DNA of 64,000 bases from Sphingomonas gilva (lineage in GTDB: Bacteria > Pseudomonadota > Alphaproteobacteria > Sphingomonadales > Sphingomonadaceae): positions 1 through 64,000 of the forward strand of contig NZ_QWLV01000010.1 of NCBI RefSeq assembly GCF_003515075.1. Direction: 5' to 3'. The notes beneath the pieces were generated by a model. That model had not been told where the DNA came from, ran no database searches, and worked only from the letters and a program-made list of their open reading frames with translations. The position numbers and the translations under genes were made by a program. Positions 52,458-62,072 of this stretch are shown here, piece after piece. Each line of letters begins with the position of its first letter. Position 1 is the first letter of the stretch.

Positions 52458-52984
52458 AGCTGACAGCACCGCCCGCGGGCACGCTTCCCGATCAGACCTT
52501 CTTCAACGATCTGAACGGCGAGCTGACCGACAAGGGCTTCCTCGTCACCTCGACCGAGGACCTGTTCCAATGGGCGCGCACCGGCAGCCTGTGGTGGATG
52601 ACCTTCGGTCTCGCCTGCTGCGCGGTCGAGATGATCCACGTCAACATGCCGCGCTACGACATGGAGCGCTTCGGCGCCGCGCCGCGCGCATCCCCGCGCC
52701 AGTCGGACGTGATGATCGTCGCCGGCACATTGTGCAACAAGATGGCGCCCGCGCTCCGGCGCGTCTACGACCAGATGTCGGAGCCGAAATACGTCATCTC
52801 GATGGGCAGCTGCGCCAATGGCGGAGGCTATTACCATTATAGCTACAGCGTGGTGCGCGGCTGCGACCGGATCGTACCGGTGGACATCTATGTTCCCGGC
52901 TGCCCGCCGACCGCGGAGGCGTTGCTCTACGGCGTGATGCAGCTGCAGCGGAAGATCCGCCGCATGGGGACGATCGAACGGTGA
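52448..52984 (+). CDS. nuoB: NADH-quinone oxidoreductase subunit B
   Basis: A 178-residue subunit holding cluster N2. It has [57 protein letters not shown]; the four cysteines are conserved. The start is TTG 52448, overlapping the end of nuoA. Confidence 0.96.
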   Translation: MGVELTAPPAGTLPDQTFFNDLNGELTDKGFLVTSTEDLFQWARTGSLWWMTFGLACCAVEMIHVNMPRYDMERFGAAPRASPRQSDVMIVAGTLCNKMAPALRRVYDQMSEPKYVISMGSCANGGGYYHYSYSVVRGCDRIVPVDIYVPGCPPTAEALLYGVMQLQRKIRRMGTIER

Positions 52985-53871
52985 GCTCGCCAGCGCCAGT
53001 CTATGCCGCCAATGACGGCGTGATCGAAGCTGCGCGCGCCGCCCTTGGCGCGGCGTTCCTGGATGCGCAGGACAAGGTGGGCGAGGTAACGCTCAATCTC
53101 TCCCGCGACGGCCTGGTCGCGGCGATGACCGCGCTCAGGGATACGCCCGGCCTGGAATATCAACAGCTGATGGAGATAGCAGGGGTGGACTATCCCGAGC
53201 GGCCAGAACGGTTCGACGTCTGCTATCACCTTCTCTCGGTCACGCGAAACCATCGCCTGCGCGTGCGCGTGACGACCAACGAGGCGCAGCCGGTCCCCTC
53301 GGTCACCTCGATCTGGCCGGTCGCCGGCTGGCTGGAGCGCGAGGTGTACGACATGTACGGCGTGCTGTTCGAGGGCAACGCCGATCTGCGCCGCATCCTG
53401 ACCGATTACGGCTTTCGCGGCCATCCGCAGCGCAAGGATTTCCCGCTGACCGGTTTCGTCGAGCTGCGCTATTCGGAGGAGACCAAGCGCGTCGCCTATG
53501 AGCCCGTGCGGCTGGCGCAGGATTTCCGCAGCTTCGATTTCATGAGTCCCTGGGAAGGCGCCGAATATGTCCTGCCGGGCGACGAGAAGGGCGCCCAGCC
53601 CGAGGCCAAGGGCGCGCCGAGCCCGGTGACGGCCGACCAGCTCGCCAAGGCCGACAAGGCGATCGCGGCGAACAAGGTCGACGTGATCGAGAAGAAGACG
53701 ACCGAGAAGACCTCCGACACCGGCGCCGGGGAGCCCGCCAATGCGCAGGCGGCGAAGCGCACGCGCAGTCCGCGCAAGCCCCAGCCGCAGAACGACACCA
53801 CCAGCGCCGATTCCGATCCGGCCAAGAAGCCCTCCACGCGCAAGCCGCGGGCGAAGAAGAGTGACAGCTGA
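52981..53871 (+). CDS. nuoC: NADH-quinone oxidoreductase subunit C with long basic tail
   Basis: A 296-residue protein; the NuoC core (about 1-190) has [51 protein letters not shown]. About 100 additional C-terminal residues are rich in Lys, Ala, Pro and Thr ([27 protein letters not shown]), unlike the usual roughly 200-residue NuoC. The tail looks disordered and nucleic-acid- or lipid-binding-like. GTG start overlaps nuoB; stop abuts nuoD. Confidence 0.94.
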   Translation: MSSPAPVYAANDGVIEAARAALGAAFLDAQDKVGEVTLNLSRDGLVAAMTALRDTPGLEYQQLMEIAGVDYPERPERFDVCYHLLSVTRNHRLRVRVTTNEAQPVPSVTSIWPVAGWLEREVYDMYGVLFEGNADLRRILTDYGFRGHPQRKDFPLTGFVELRYSEETKRVAYEPVRLAQDFRSFDFMSPWEGAEYVLPGDEKGAQPEAKGAPSPVTADQLAKADKAIAANKVDVIEKKTTEKTSDTGAGEPANAQAAKRTRSPRKPQPQNDTTSADSDPAKKPSTRKPRAKKSDS

Positions 53872-55106
53872 TGGCTGAGGTTTTCGACGAACGGCTGGGC
53901 CATGCCGATGCCGCCGACCCGACCCTGGGCGATGTCGCGATCCAGAATTACACGATCAATTTCGGCCCGCAGCACCCGGCGGCGCACGGCGTGCTGCGTC
54001 TCGTCATGGAGCTGGACGGCGAGATCGTCGAGCGGGTCGATCCGCATGTCGGCCTGCTTCACCGCGGCACCGAGAAGCTGATCGAGTACAAGACCTATCT
54101 GCAGGCGCTGCCCTATTTCGACCGGCTCGATTACTGCTCGCCGATGTGCATGGAGCACAGCTATGTGCTCGCGGTCGAGAAGCTGCTCGATCTGGAGGTG
54201 CCGCTGCGCGCGCAATATCTCCGGGTGTTCTTCGCCGAGCTGACGCGCATCAAGAACCACATGCTTAATCTCGGCTCGCACGTCATGGACGTGGGCGCGA
54301 TGACGCCCAATCTGTGGCTGTTCGAGCTGCGCGAAGACTGCATGAACTTCTATGAGCGCGCGTCCGGCGCGCGGATGCACGCGGCCTATTTCCGGCCCGG
54401 CGGCGTGCATCAGGACGTGCCGCTGAAGCTGCTGACCGACATTGCCGACTGGCTCGACACGCGCCTTCCGCGCCTGTTCGAGGATGCGATCAGCCTGGTC
54501 GCCGACAATCGCATCTTCAAGCAGCGCAACGTCGATATCGCGGTGGTCAGCCGTGAAGACGCGCTCGCCTGGGGCTTTTCGGGTCCGATGATCCGCGGCG
54601 CGGGCGTGCCCTGGGACCTGCGCAGGTCGCAGCCCTACGACGTCTATGATCGCATGGATTTCGAGGTGCCGGTGGGCACCAAGGGCGATTGCTACGATCG
54701 GTTCATGGTGCGCGTCGAGGAGGTCCGCCAGTCCGCGCGGATCATGAAGCAGTGCCTGGCCGAGATGCCGGAAGGCCCGGTCAGCAGCCTCGACCGCAAG
54801 GTGGCGCCGCCCAAGCGCGCCGACATGAAGCGATCGATGGAGGCGCTGATCCACCATTTCAAACTCTACACCGAGGGCTTCCACGTGCCCGCGGGCGAGG
54901 TCTATGTCGCGACGGAGAGCCCCAAGGGGGAGTTCGGCGTCTATCTGGTGAGCGACGGCAGCAACAGGCCCTATCGCTGCAAGATCCGTCCGACCGCGTT
55001 CAGCCATCTCCAGGCGATGGATTTCATGATGAAGGGCCACATGCTGGCGGACACCACGGCGGTGCTGGGCGCGATGGACATCGTGTTCGGGGAGTGCGAC
55101 CGGTGA
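53871..55106 (+). CDS. nuoD: NADH-quinone oxidoreductase subunit D
   Basis: A 411-residue 49-kDa subunit forming the quinone site. It has [57 protein letters not shown], and the C-terminus [34 protein letters not shown]. One-base overlap with the nuoC stop. Confidence 0.97.
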   Translation: MAEVFDERLGHADAADPTLGDVAIQNYTINFGPQHPAAHGVLRLVMELDGEIVERVDPHVGLLHRGTEKLIEYKTYLQALPYFDRLDYCSPMCMEHSYVLAVEKLLDLEVPLRAQYLRVFFAELTRIKNHMLNLGSHVMDVGAMTPNLWLFELREDCMNFYERASGARMHAAYFRPGGVHQDVPLKLLTDIADWLDTRLPRLFEDAISLVADNRIFKQRNVDIAVVSREDALAWGFSGPMIRGAGVPWDLRRSQPYDVYDRMDFEVPVGTKGDCYDRFMVRVEEVRQSARIMKQCLAEMPEGPVSSLDRKVAPPKRADMKRSMEALIHHFKLYTEGFHVPAGEVYVATESPKGEFGVYLVSDGSNRPYRCKIRPTAFSHLQAMDFMMKGHMLADTTAVLGAMDIVFGECDR

Positions 55107-55291
55107 GCAATCGAGAAACTCTGGTCATCATCCTGATGTCGGCTTTTCTTGGATTCAAGCTAGCTGATGAGGCGGGCAGAAGCACTTTGTTTGTTGTGCT
55201 CGGATTGGGTTGGGCGGTGGTCGTTATTTTGACCGTCTTGGCCTATCGCCGGGGCGAGCGCGTCTTCATATGGCAAAAGCAAGATGGCTGA
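55103..55291 (+). CDS. Small membrane protein between nuoD and nuoE
   Basis: A 62-residue ORF starting GTG at 55103, overlapping the nuoD stop (GTGA) and ending at 55291, overlapping the nuoE start. It has two hydrophobic segments ([16 protein letters not shown] and [20 protein letters not shown]) and a basic C-terminus ([14 protein letters not shown]). Codon use is more AT-rich than the nuo genes. I recognise no family. Tight overlap on both sides argues that it is real and translated with the operon. Confidence 0.65.
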   Translation: MSNRETLVIILMSAFLGFKLADEAGRSTLFVVLGLGWAVVVILTVLAYRRGERVFIWQKQDG

Positions 55292-55949
55292 CATCCACCT
55301 TCCCGACGAAGCCGAGACCCGCGCGCGGTGGGGCGATTGGGCGTGGTCGCCGGTCAATGTCGAGGCCGCGAAGATCATCATCGCGCGCTATCCCGAGGGG
55401 CGGCAGGCGTCGGCGGTGATGCCGCTGCTCGATCTCGCCCAGCGGCAGATCGGCGAGGAGACCAACACGCAGGGCTGGCTGCCCATCCCGGTGATGGAGA
55501 AGATCGCCGAGCAGCTCGGCATGGCCTATATCCGCGTGCTGGAGGTCGCGAGCTTCTACACCATGTACAATCTCGCGCCCGTCGGCCGCTACCACGTCCA
55601 GGTGTGCGGCACGACGCCGTGCATGCTGCGCGGGTCGGACGATGTGCTCGCCGCGTGCAAGAACCACGGGCTGCAGAAGGGCAAGACCACGCCCGACGGC
55701 CTGTTCACCCTGACCGAGGTCGAATGCCTGGGCGCCTGCGCCAACGCGCCGATGGTCCAGATCAACGACGATAATTACGAAGACCTGACCTACGACAGCA
55801 TGACCGCGGTGCTGGAGGCGCTGGCGCGTGGAGAGAGCCCCAAGGCGGGCCCGCAGGTCGAGCGTCAGACCAGCTGCCCTGAAGGCGGGCCTACCACGCT
55901 AAAGGACATGGTCGCTGCCAACCACGATTATCGCGGGGAATGGGCATGA
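55284..55949 (+). CDS. nuoE: NADH-quinone oxidoreductase subunit E
   Basis: A 221-residue 24-kDa subunit with a thioredoxin-like 2Fe-2S domain: [53 protein letters not shown]. It passes electrons near the FMN site. Overlaps both neighbouring small ORFs. Confidence 0.95.
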   Translation: MADIHLPDEAETRARWGDWAWSPVNVEAAKIIIARYPEGRQASAVMPLLDLAQRQIGEETNTQGWLPIPVMEKIAEQLGMAYIRVLEVASFYTMYNLAPVGRYHVQVCGTTPCMLRGSDDVLAACKNHGLQKGKTTPDGLFTLTEVECLGACANAPMVQINDDNYEDLTYDSMTAVLEALARGESPKAGPQVERQTSCPEGGPTTLKDMVAANHDYRGEWA

Positions 55950-56098
55950 ACCTGCTGATCGTCATCGGGCTGATCATCCTGGCCGTCGCGCTGCTCGGCG
56001 TGCTGCTCAAGCTCGCCTTCGGGTTGATACTGGTCGCGCTAGCGGTCGGGGTGGTGCTGATGGCGTTCGGTGCTTTCTCGAAGCGGGGAGGGCGCTGA
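55946..56098 (+). CDS. Tiny membrane protein between nuoE and nuoF
   Basis: A 50-residue ORF from ATG 55946 (overlapping the nuoE stop, ATGA) to TGA 56096-56098 (overlapping the nuoF ATG). Almost the whole length is hydrophobic ([42 protein letters not shown]), ending in KRGGR. It could be one hairpin in the membrane. I know no family; overlap at both ends supports translation. Confidence 0.65.
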   Translation: MNLLIVIGLIILAVALLGVLLKLAFGLILVALAVGVVLMAFGAFSKRGGR

Positions 56099-57402
56099 TG
56101 CTCGCCGACAAGGACCGCATCTTCACCAACGTCTATGGTTTCCAGCCGTGGAATCTCGACGCGGCGCTGAAGCGCGGCGACTGGGACGACACCAAGGGGC
56201 TGATGGCGCGCGGACAGGACGCGATCATCGAGGAGATCAAGGCCTCGGGGCTGCGCGGGCGCGGCGGGGCGGGCTTCCCGACGGGCATGAAGTGGAGCTT
56301 CATGCCCAAGGAATCGAAGGACGGCCGGCCCAATTTCCTGGTCATCAACGCCGACGAATCGGAACCGGGCAGCTGCAAGGACCGCGAGATCATCCGCCAC
56401 GATCCGCACAAGCTGATCGAGGGCGCGCTGATCGCCGGCTTCGCGATGCGCGCGCGGGCGGCGTACATCTACATTCGCGGCGAGTTCATCCGCGAGGCGG
56501 AGACGCTGTTCGCCGCGGTTGCCGAGGCGTACGACAAGGGTCTGCTCGGCAAGAATGCCGCCAAGTCCGGCTATGACTTCGACGTGTTCGTCCACCGCGG
56601 CGCGGGCGCGTACATCTGCGGCGAAGAGACCGCGATGCTCGAAAGCCTGGAGGGCAAGAAGGGCCAGCCGCGCCTGAAGCCGCCCTTCCCGGCGGGCGCG
56701 GGACTCTATGGCTGCCCGACGACGGTCAACAATGTCGAATCGATCGCTGTGGTGCCGACGATCCTCCGGCGCGGAGCGGCCTGGTTCAAGGGCTTCGGCA
56801 ACGAAGGCAATGCCGGGACCAAGCTGTTCCAGCTTTCCGGCCATGTGAACACGCCCTGCGTGGTCGAGGAATCGATGTCGATCCCGTTCCGCGAGCTGAT
56901 CGAGAAGCATGGCGGCGGAATTCGCGGCGGGTGGGACAATCTGCTCGCGGTGATCCCCGGCGGATCGTCGGTGCCGCTGGTGCCGGCGGCGCAGATTATG
57001 GACGCGCCGATGGATTTCGATGGGCTGAAGGCGCTCGGATCGGGCCTCGGCACCGCCGCCGTGATCGTCATGGACAAGTCCACCGACATCGTCCGCGCGA
57101 TCAGCCGCATCAGCTATTTCTACAAGCACGAAAGCTGCGGCCAATGCACCCCGTGCCGCGAAGGCACCGGCTGGATGTGGCGCGTGATGGAGCGGCTGCG
57201 CGAGGGCGATGCCGACATCAGCGAGATCGACATGCTGCACGAAGTCACCAAGCAGGTCGAAGGCCACACCATCTGCGCGCTGGGCGACGCCGCCGCCTGG
57301 CCGATCCAGGGCCTGATCCGGCATTTTCGGCCGGAGATCGAGCGGCGGATCGCCGAGAAGAACGGTGGTTATCTTGCTCCCATGATGGAGGCGGCGGAGT
57401 AA
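56098..57402 (+). CDS. nuoF: NADH-quinone oxidoreductase subunit F
   Basis: A 434-residue 51-kDa flavoprotein. It has the NADH/FMN-binding [42 protein letters not shown], and the 4Fe-4S motif [16 protein letters not shown] with a distal cysteine ([10 protein letters not shown]). It takes hydride from NADH. Confidence 0.97.
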   Translation: MLADKDRIFTNVYGFQPWNLDAALKRGDWDDTKGLMARGQDAIIEEIKASGLRGRGGAGFPTGMKWSFMPKESKDGRPNFLVINADESEPGSCKDREIIRHDPHKLIEGALIAGFAMRARAAYIYIRGEFIREAETLFAAVAEAYDKGLLGKNAAKSGYDFDVFVHRGAGAYICGEETAMLESLEGKKGQPRLKPPFPAGAGLYGCPTTVNNVESIAVVPTILRRGAAWFKGFGNEGNAGTKLFQLSGHVNTPCVVEESMSIPFRELIEKHGGGIRGGWDNLLAVIPGGSSVPLVPAAQIMDAPMDFDGLKALGSGLGTAAVIVMDKSTDIVRAISRISYFYKHESCGQCTPCREGTGWMWRVMERLREGDADISEIDMLHEVTKQVEGHTICALGDAAAWPIQGLIRHFRPEIERRIAEKNGGYLAPMMEAAE

Positions 57403-59426
57403 TGCCGACACTCAAGGTAGACGGGATCGAAGTTGAAGTCCCAGCAGGCGCCACCGTGCTCCAGGCATGCGAGGCGGCGGGGAAGGAGATCCCGCGCTTC
57501 TGCTATCACGAACGGCTGTCGATAGCGGGCAATTGCCGGATGTGCCTGGTGGAGGTGAAGCCGGGGCCGCCCAAGCCGCAGGCGTCCTGTGCGCTTCCCG
57601 CCGCCGACGGGCAGGAGATCCGCACCGATTCGCCGATGGTCAAACATGCGCGCGAAGGGGTGATGGAGTTCCTCCTGATCAACCACCCGCTCGATTGCCC
57701 GATCTGTGACCAGGGCGGCGAATGCGACCTGCAGGACCAGTCGATCGCATACGGCAAGGGCCACAGCCGCTACGACGCCAACAAGCGGGCGGTGACCGAG
57801 AAATATATGGGGCCGATCGTCAAGACGATCATGACCCGCTGCATCCATTGCACCCGCTGCGTGCGCTTCGCCGAGGAGGTCGCCGGCGTCGAGGAGATCG
57901 GCGCGCTGGGGCGCGGCGAGGGGATGCAGATCACCTCGTACCTCGAACAGGCGGTGACATCCGAGCTGTCGGGCAATGTCGTCGACCTGTGCCCGGTGGG
58001 CGCGCTGACCAGCAAGCCCTACGCTTTCGAGGCGCGGCCGTGGGAGCTGAAGAAGACGCTCTCCATCGACGTGATGGACGCGGTCGGCACCAACATCCGC
58101 CTCGACAGCCGCGGCCGGCAGGTGCTGCGCGCGCTGCCCAGGATCAACGAGGACGTCAACGAGGAATGGGCGCACGACAAGACCCGTCATGCGGTGGACG
58201 GCCTTGTGCGGCGGCGTCTGGACCGCCCATTCGTGCGGCGCGACGGCAAGCTCGTGCCCGCAAGCTGGGACGAGGCGTTCGCCGCGATCGCCGCCGTGGA
58301 TGCGGGATCGAGCATCGCCGCGATCCACGGCGATCTGGTCGATTGCGAGACTTTGTTCGCTGCCCGGGCGCTCGTCACCGCGATGGGCGGCAGCCTCCTC
58401 GAAGGCCGTCAGACGGGGATGGATTACGACACCTCCAGCCTGGCCGCGGTCAATTTCAACACCACCATCGCGGGGGCCGAGGAAGCCGACGCGATCCTGC
58501 TGATCGGCACCAACCTGCGCTGGGAAGCGCCGCTGGTGAACACGCGTATCCGGAAGGCGATCAAGAAGGGCGCGAAGGTCTTCGCCATCGGGCCGGAGAT
58601 CGACCTGACTTACAAGGTCGAATGGCTAGGCGACGATCTGTCGCTGCTCGGCAAGCTGCCCAAGGCGGCCGCCGATGCGTTCGACAAGGCCGAGCGGCCA
58701 ATGGTGATCGTCGGCGGCGCGGCGTTGAAGGGCGGGCACGGCGCGGCGCTGGCGCTGGCCAAGACGCTCAACCTGGTGCGCGATGCCGCTTCGACAGGCT
58801 CAGGACAGGGCTGGAACGGCTTCAACGTTCTCCACATGGCTGCGAGCCGGATGGGGGGGCTGATGCTGGGCTATGCGCAGAAGGGCGGCATCGCCGATAT
58901 CGCCGCCGCGAAGCCGAGGCTGGCGTTCTTCCTCGGCGCGGACGAGGTCGATTTCTCGGCCTTCGCAGACAGCTTCAAGGTCTATATCGGCCATCACGGC
59001 GACAGGGGCGCGCATGCGGCGGACGTGGTGCTGCCCGGTGCGAGCTATGCCGAAAAGCCCGGCACCTATGTCAATCTCGAAGGCCGCGTGCAGCGCGGCG
59101 ACCGTGCGGTGTTCCCGCCGGGCGACGCGCGCGAGGACTGGACGATCCTGCGCGCGCTTTCCGAAAAGCTCGGCCACACGCTGCCGTTCGACACGTTCGA
59201 GCAACTGCGCGCCAAGATGGCCGAGGCTGCGCCCGCTTTAGGGCAGGAGGGGCTGGTCCGCTTCGACTGGAACCCGCCCAAGCTGGCGGCCAAGGGCGAG
59301 GGCAAGGTGACCTATCCGATCGCCGACTTCTACATGACCAACGCCATCTGCCGCGCCTCCCCGACGATGCAGCGCTGCTCGGCCGAGCTGGTCCACGGTG
59401 AAGACTTCGCGGAGGCGGCGGAATGA
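57402..59426 (+). CDS. nuoG: NADH-quinone oxidoreductase subunit G
   Basis: A 674-residue 75-kDa subunit. It has 2Fe-2S ligands in [19 protein letters not shown], His/Cys ligands in [18 protein letters not shown], a 4Fe-4S motif [12 protein letters not shown], and a molybdopterin-oxidoreductase-like C-terminal domain. The start is ATG 57402. Residues 463-470 (AASTGSGQG region) are encoded by a short repeat (58789-58809) found elsewhere as part of a longer palindromic element. Confidence 0.96.
   Translation: MPTLKVDGIEVEVPAGATVLQACEAAGKEIPRFCYHERLSIAGNCRMCLVEVKPGPPKPQASCALPAADGQEIRTDSPMVKHAREGVMEFLLINHPLDCPICDQGGECDLQDQSIAYGKGHSRYDANKRAVTEKYMGPIVKTIMTRCIHCTRCVRFAEEVAGVEEIGALGRGEGMQITSYLEQAVTSELSGNVVDLCPVGALTSKPYAFEARPWELKKTLSIDVMDAVGTNIRLDSRGRQVLRALPRINEDVNEEWAHDKTRHAVDGLVRRRLDRPFVRRDGKLVPASWDEAFAAIAAVDAGSSIAAIHGDLVDCETLFAARALVTAMGGSLLEGRQTGMDYDTSSLAAVNFNTTIAGAEEADAILLIGTNLRWEAPLVNTRIRKAIKKGAKVFAIGPEIDLTYKVEWLGDDLSLLGKLPKAAADAFDKAERPMVIVGGAALKGGHGAALALAKTLNLVRDAASTGSGQGWNGFNVLHMAASRMGGLMLGYAQKGGIADIAAAKPRLAFFLGADEVDFSAFADSFKVYIGHHGDRGAHAADVVLPGASYAEKPGTYVNLEGRVQRGDRAVFPPGDAREDWTILRALSEKLGHTLPFDTFEQLRAKMAEAAPALGQEGLVRFDWNPPKLAAKGEGKVTYPIADFYMTNAICRASPTMQRCSAELVHGEDFAEAAE
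58789..58809. repeat. CTTCGACAGGCTCAGGACAGG element inside nuoG
   Basis: A 21-bp element. The 8412-8447 region contains the same two halves (CTTCGACTG and GCTCAGGACAGG) split by a palindrome. Here it is in frame and adds or replaces about seven residues (ASTGSGQ) in a loop of the C-terminal domain. Confidence 0.6.
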
Positions 59427-60481
59427 CCGCGTGGTTCGAATCATGGGGCATGATGCACGGTTGGGCGTGGTTCCTCGCCACGATCATCGGCATCCTCATC
59501 ATCGCTTTGCCGCTGATGCTGGCCGTGGCGATGATCATCTATGCCGACCGCAAGATCTGGGCGGCGATGGCTCTCCGGCGCGGACCCAATGTGGTGGGGC
59601 CGTTCGGATTGCTTCAGTCGTTCGCAGACGGTCTGAAGGTGTTCCTTCAGGAAACCATCGTGCCGGCTGCGGCCAATCGCGGACTGTTCCTGCTCGCGCC
59701 GATCATCACCTTCACTATCGCGCTGATCGTCTGGGCGGTGATCCCGTTCGATGCGGGCGTGGTGCTGGCCGATATCAACGTCGGCCTTCTCTACATCCTC
59801 GCGGCGTCGTCCCTCGGCGTCTATGGGGTGATCATCGCCGGCTGGGCGTCCAACTCGAAATACCCCTTCTACAGCGCCTTGCGCGCCGCTGCGCAGATGG
59901 TGTCCTACGAGGTGTCGATCGGCTTCGTGCTGATCTCGGTCGTGCTGTGGGCGGGAACGTTCAACCTGTCGGGCATCGTGCTCGGCCAGGAGGCGCACGT
60001 TTTCGGGCTCTTGAATGGCTATGGCTTCAACCCGCTCCTGTTCCCGATGGCGGTGGTGTTCCTGATCTCCTCGATGGCGGAGACCGCGCGTGCGCCGTTC
60101 GACCTGACCGAGGCGGAGAGCGAGCTCGTCGCCGGCTATCAGACCGAATATTCGTCAATGGCCTTCGCGCTGTTCTGGCTGGGTGAGTATGCGAACGTCA
60201 TCCTGATGTGCGCGCTGAACGCCATCCTGTTCTGGGGCGGCTGGCTGCCGCCGCTCGATATCGACCTGATTCCCTGGTTCGACATTCCCGGCATCCTCTG
60301 GCTGTTCGGCAAGATTCTGTTCTTCTTCTTCGTGTTCAGCTGGGTGAAGGCGACCGTCCCGCGCTTCCGCTACGACCAGCTGATGCGACTGGGCTGGAAG
60401 ATCTTCCTGCCGCTGTCGCTGACCTTCCTGTTCCTGATCTCGGGCTATCTGATGCTGGTCCGCTACGGAGTGCCCGCATGA
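59423..60481 (+). CDS. nuoH: NADH-quinone oxidoreductase subunit H
   Basis: A 352-residue membrane subunit with eight or nine helices. It has [38 protein letters not shown], the quinone-site [31 protein letters not shown], and [19 protein letters not shown]. Overlaps nuoG (ATGA). Confidence 0.97.
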   Translation: MTAWFESWGMMHGWAWFLATIIGILIIALPLMLAVAMIIYADRKIWAAMALRRGPNVVGPFGLLQSFADGLKVFLQETIVPAAANRGLFLLAPIITFTIALIVWAVIPFDAGVVLADINVGLLYILAASSLGVYGVIIAGWASNSKYPFYSALRAAAQMVSYEVSIGFVLISVVLWAGTFNLSGIVLGQEAHVFGLLNGYGFNPLLFPMAVVFLISSMAETARAPFDLTEAESELVAGYQTEYSSMAFALFWLGEYANVILMCALNAILFWGGWLPPLDIDLIPWFDIPGILWLFGKILFFFFVFSWVKATVPRFRYDQLMRLGWKIFLPLSLTFLFLISGYLMLVRYGVPA

Positions 60482-60963
60482 GCATTGCTGCCCATATCAA
60501 GGCGTTCACCCTGTGGGAGTTCGTCAAGGCGCATGCGCTGACCTTGAGGTATTTCTTCAAGCCCAAGGCGACGATCAACTATCCATTCGAGAAGAACCCG
60601 ATCTCGCCCCGGTTCCGCGGCGAGCATGCGCTGCGGCGTTATCCGAACGGGGAGGAGCGGTGCATCGCGTGCAAGCTGTGCGAGGCGGTGTGCCCGGCGC
60701 AGGCGATCACCATCGAGGCTGAGCCGCGCGACGACGGATCGCGCCGCACGACGCGCTACGATATCGATATGACCAAGTGCATCTATTGCGGATTCTGCCA
60801 GGAGGCCTGCCCGGTCGATGCGATCGTCGAGGGGCCGAACTTCGAATTTTCGACCGAAACCCGCGAGGAACTGATCTACGACAAGTCCAAGCTGCTCGAC
60901 AACGGCGACCGGTGGGAGCGTGCGATCGCCGCGAACCTTGCCGCCGATGCGCCCTACCGTTAA
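60478..60963 (+). CDS. nuoI: NADH-quinone oxidoreductase subunit I
   Basis: A 161-residue subunit with two 4Fe-4S ferredoxin motifs ([16 protein letters not shown] and [16 protein letters not shown]), an N-terminal amphipathic region and a conserved ending ([16 protein letters not shown]). Carries clusters N6a and N6b. ATG 60478 overlaps the nuoH stop. Confidence 0.97.
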   Translation: MSIAAHIKAFTLWEFVKAHALTLRYFFKPKATINYPFEKNPISPRFRGEHALRRYPNGEERCIACKLCEAVCPAQAITIEAEPRDDGSRRTTRYDIDMTKCIYCGFCQEACPVDAIVEGPNFEFSTETREELIYDKSKLLDNGDRWERAIAANLAADAPYR

Positions 60964-60996
60964 GCGCCACGCCACCAAGAGGGGCCATCTGCCAGC

Positions 60997-61608
60997 GTGA
61001 TTCAGACACTCGCCTTTTACCTGTTCGCCATCGTCGTCATCGCCGCGGCGGTGCTGACGATCACCGCGCGCAACCCGGTGCATTCGGTGCTGTGGCTGAT
61101 CCTGGCGTTCTTCAACGCCGCCGGGTTGATGCTGATCGCCGGCGCCGAGTTCATCGCGATGCTGCTGGTGATCGTCTATGTCGGCGCGGTCGCGGTGCTG
61201 TTCCTGTTCGTCGTGATGATGCTCGACGTCGATTTCGCGGAGATGCGCGCCGGCTTCATGCGGTATCTGCCGTTCGGGCTGCTGCTGGCGCTGGTGCTGG
61301 CTGCCGAGGTGATCTTCGCCGTCGCCGCGTGGAACGCCGGGGGTGTGGACATGGGCGCGCGGATCGCGCCGGCGGCAGGCGACATGCCCAATATCGAAGC
61401 GATGGGGCGGCTGCTCTACACGCGCTATTTATACATCTTCGAAGCTGCCGGGCTGGTTCTGCTGGTGGCGATGGTCGGCGCGATCGTGCTTACGCACCGT
61501 ACCCGGGGCGGCACGCGGCCGCAGAATATCGCGCGGCAGGTGCGCCGGCGCCCCCAGGATTCGACGCGCAACATGAAGCCCAGCGTCGGACAGGGGGTGG
61601 AGTTGTGA
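60997..61608 (+). CDS. nuoJ: NADH-quinone oxidoreductase subunit J
   Basis: A 203-residue membrane subunit with five helices. It has NPVHSVLWLILAFFNAAGLMLIAGAEFIAMLLVIVYVGAVAVLFLFVVMMLDVD, including the pi-bulge helix 3. The start is GTG 60997. The gene is followed by a 150-bp repeat-containing gap before nuoK, the only large gap inside the operon. Confidence 0.95.
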   Translation: MIQTLAFYLFAIVVIAAAVLTITARNPVHSVLWLILAFFNAAGLMLIAGAEFIAMLLVIVYVGAVAVLFLFVVMMLDVDFAEMRAGFMRYLPFGLLLALVLAAEVIFAVAAWNAGGVDMGARIAPAAGDMPNIEAMGRLLYTRYLYIFEAAGLVLLVAMVGAIVLTHRTRGGTRPQNIARQVRRRPQDSTRNMKPSVGQGVEL

Positions 61609-61631
61609 GGCCCCAACCGTTCCTCCTTACC

Positions 61632-61722
61632 CGTCATGCCGGACTTGTTCCGGCATCCATTGCGCCACAAGCGAGCGCCTGGCCGGAGGAGAGATGGGCC
61701 CCGGAACAAGTCCGGGGTGACG
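61632..61722. repeat. About 92-bp REP pair inside the nuo operon (nuoJ-nuoK gap)
   Basis: CGTCATGCCGGACTTGTTCCGGC opens and CCCCGGAACAAGTCCGGGGTGACG closes the unit, with GCGCCACAAGCG in the core. Same plan as 12399-12491. Its hairpins lie within an otherwise tightly packed operon, so they could affect mRNA stability upstream of nuoK. Confidence 0.78.
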
Positions 61723-61762
61723 AGCTTGGTTATGGCGCGGTCCTAGTTGCAGGAGCCGCGAT

Positions 61763-62068
61763 ATGATCGGCCTGACCCACTATCTCGTCGTCGCTGCGAT
61801 CCTGTTCGTCATCGGCGTGCTGGGCATCTTCATCAACCGGAAGAACATTATCGTCATCCTGATGGCGATCGAGCTGATCCTGCTGGCGGTGAACATCAAC
61901 CTGATCGCCTTTTCGGCGGCGCTGGGCGATCTGGTCGGCCAGGTGTTCAGCATGTTCGTGTTGACCGTGGCGGCAGGCGAGGCGGCGATCGGACTGGCCA
62001 TTCTGGTGATCTATTTCCGCGGCCGGGGGACGATTTCGGTCGACGATCCCAGCCGGATGAAGGGCTGA
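61763..62068 (+). CDS. nuoK: NADH-quinone oxidoreductase subunit K
   Basis: A 101-residue, three-helix subunit with [49 protein letters not shown] and [20 protein letters not shown]; the two conserved membrane glutamates are present. Part of the proton path. Confidence 0.96.
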   Translation: MIGLTHYLVVAAILFVIGVLGIFINRKNIIVILMAIELILLAVNINLIAFSAALGDLVGQVFSMFVLTVAAGEAAIGLAILVIYFRGRGTISVDDPSRMKG

Positions 62069-62072
62069 ACAC

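Noticed and set aside
57722..59401. 559-codon ORF overlapping nuoG
   Set aside because: Out-of-frame shadow of nuoG.
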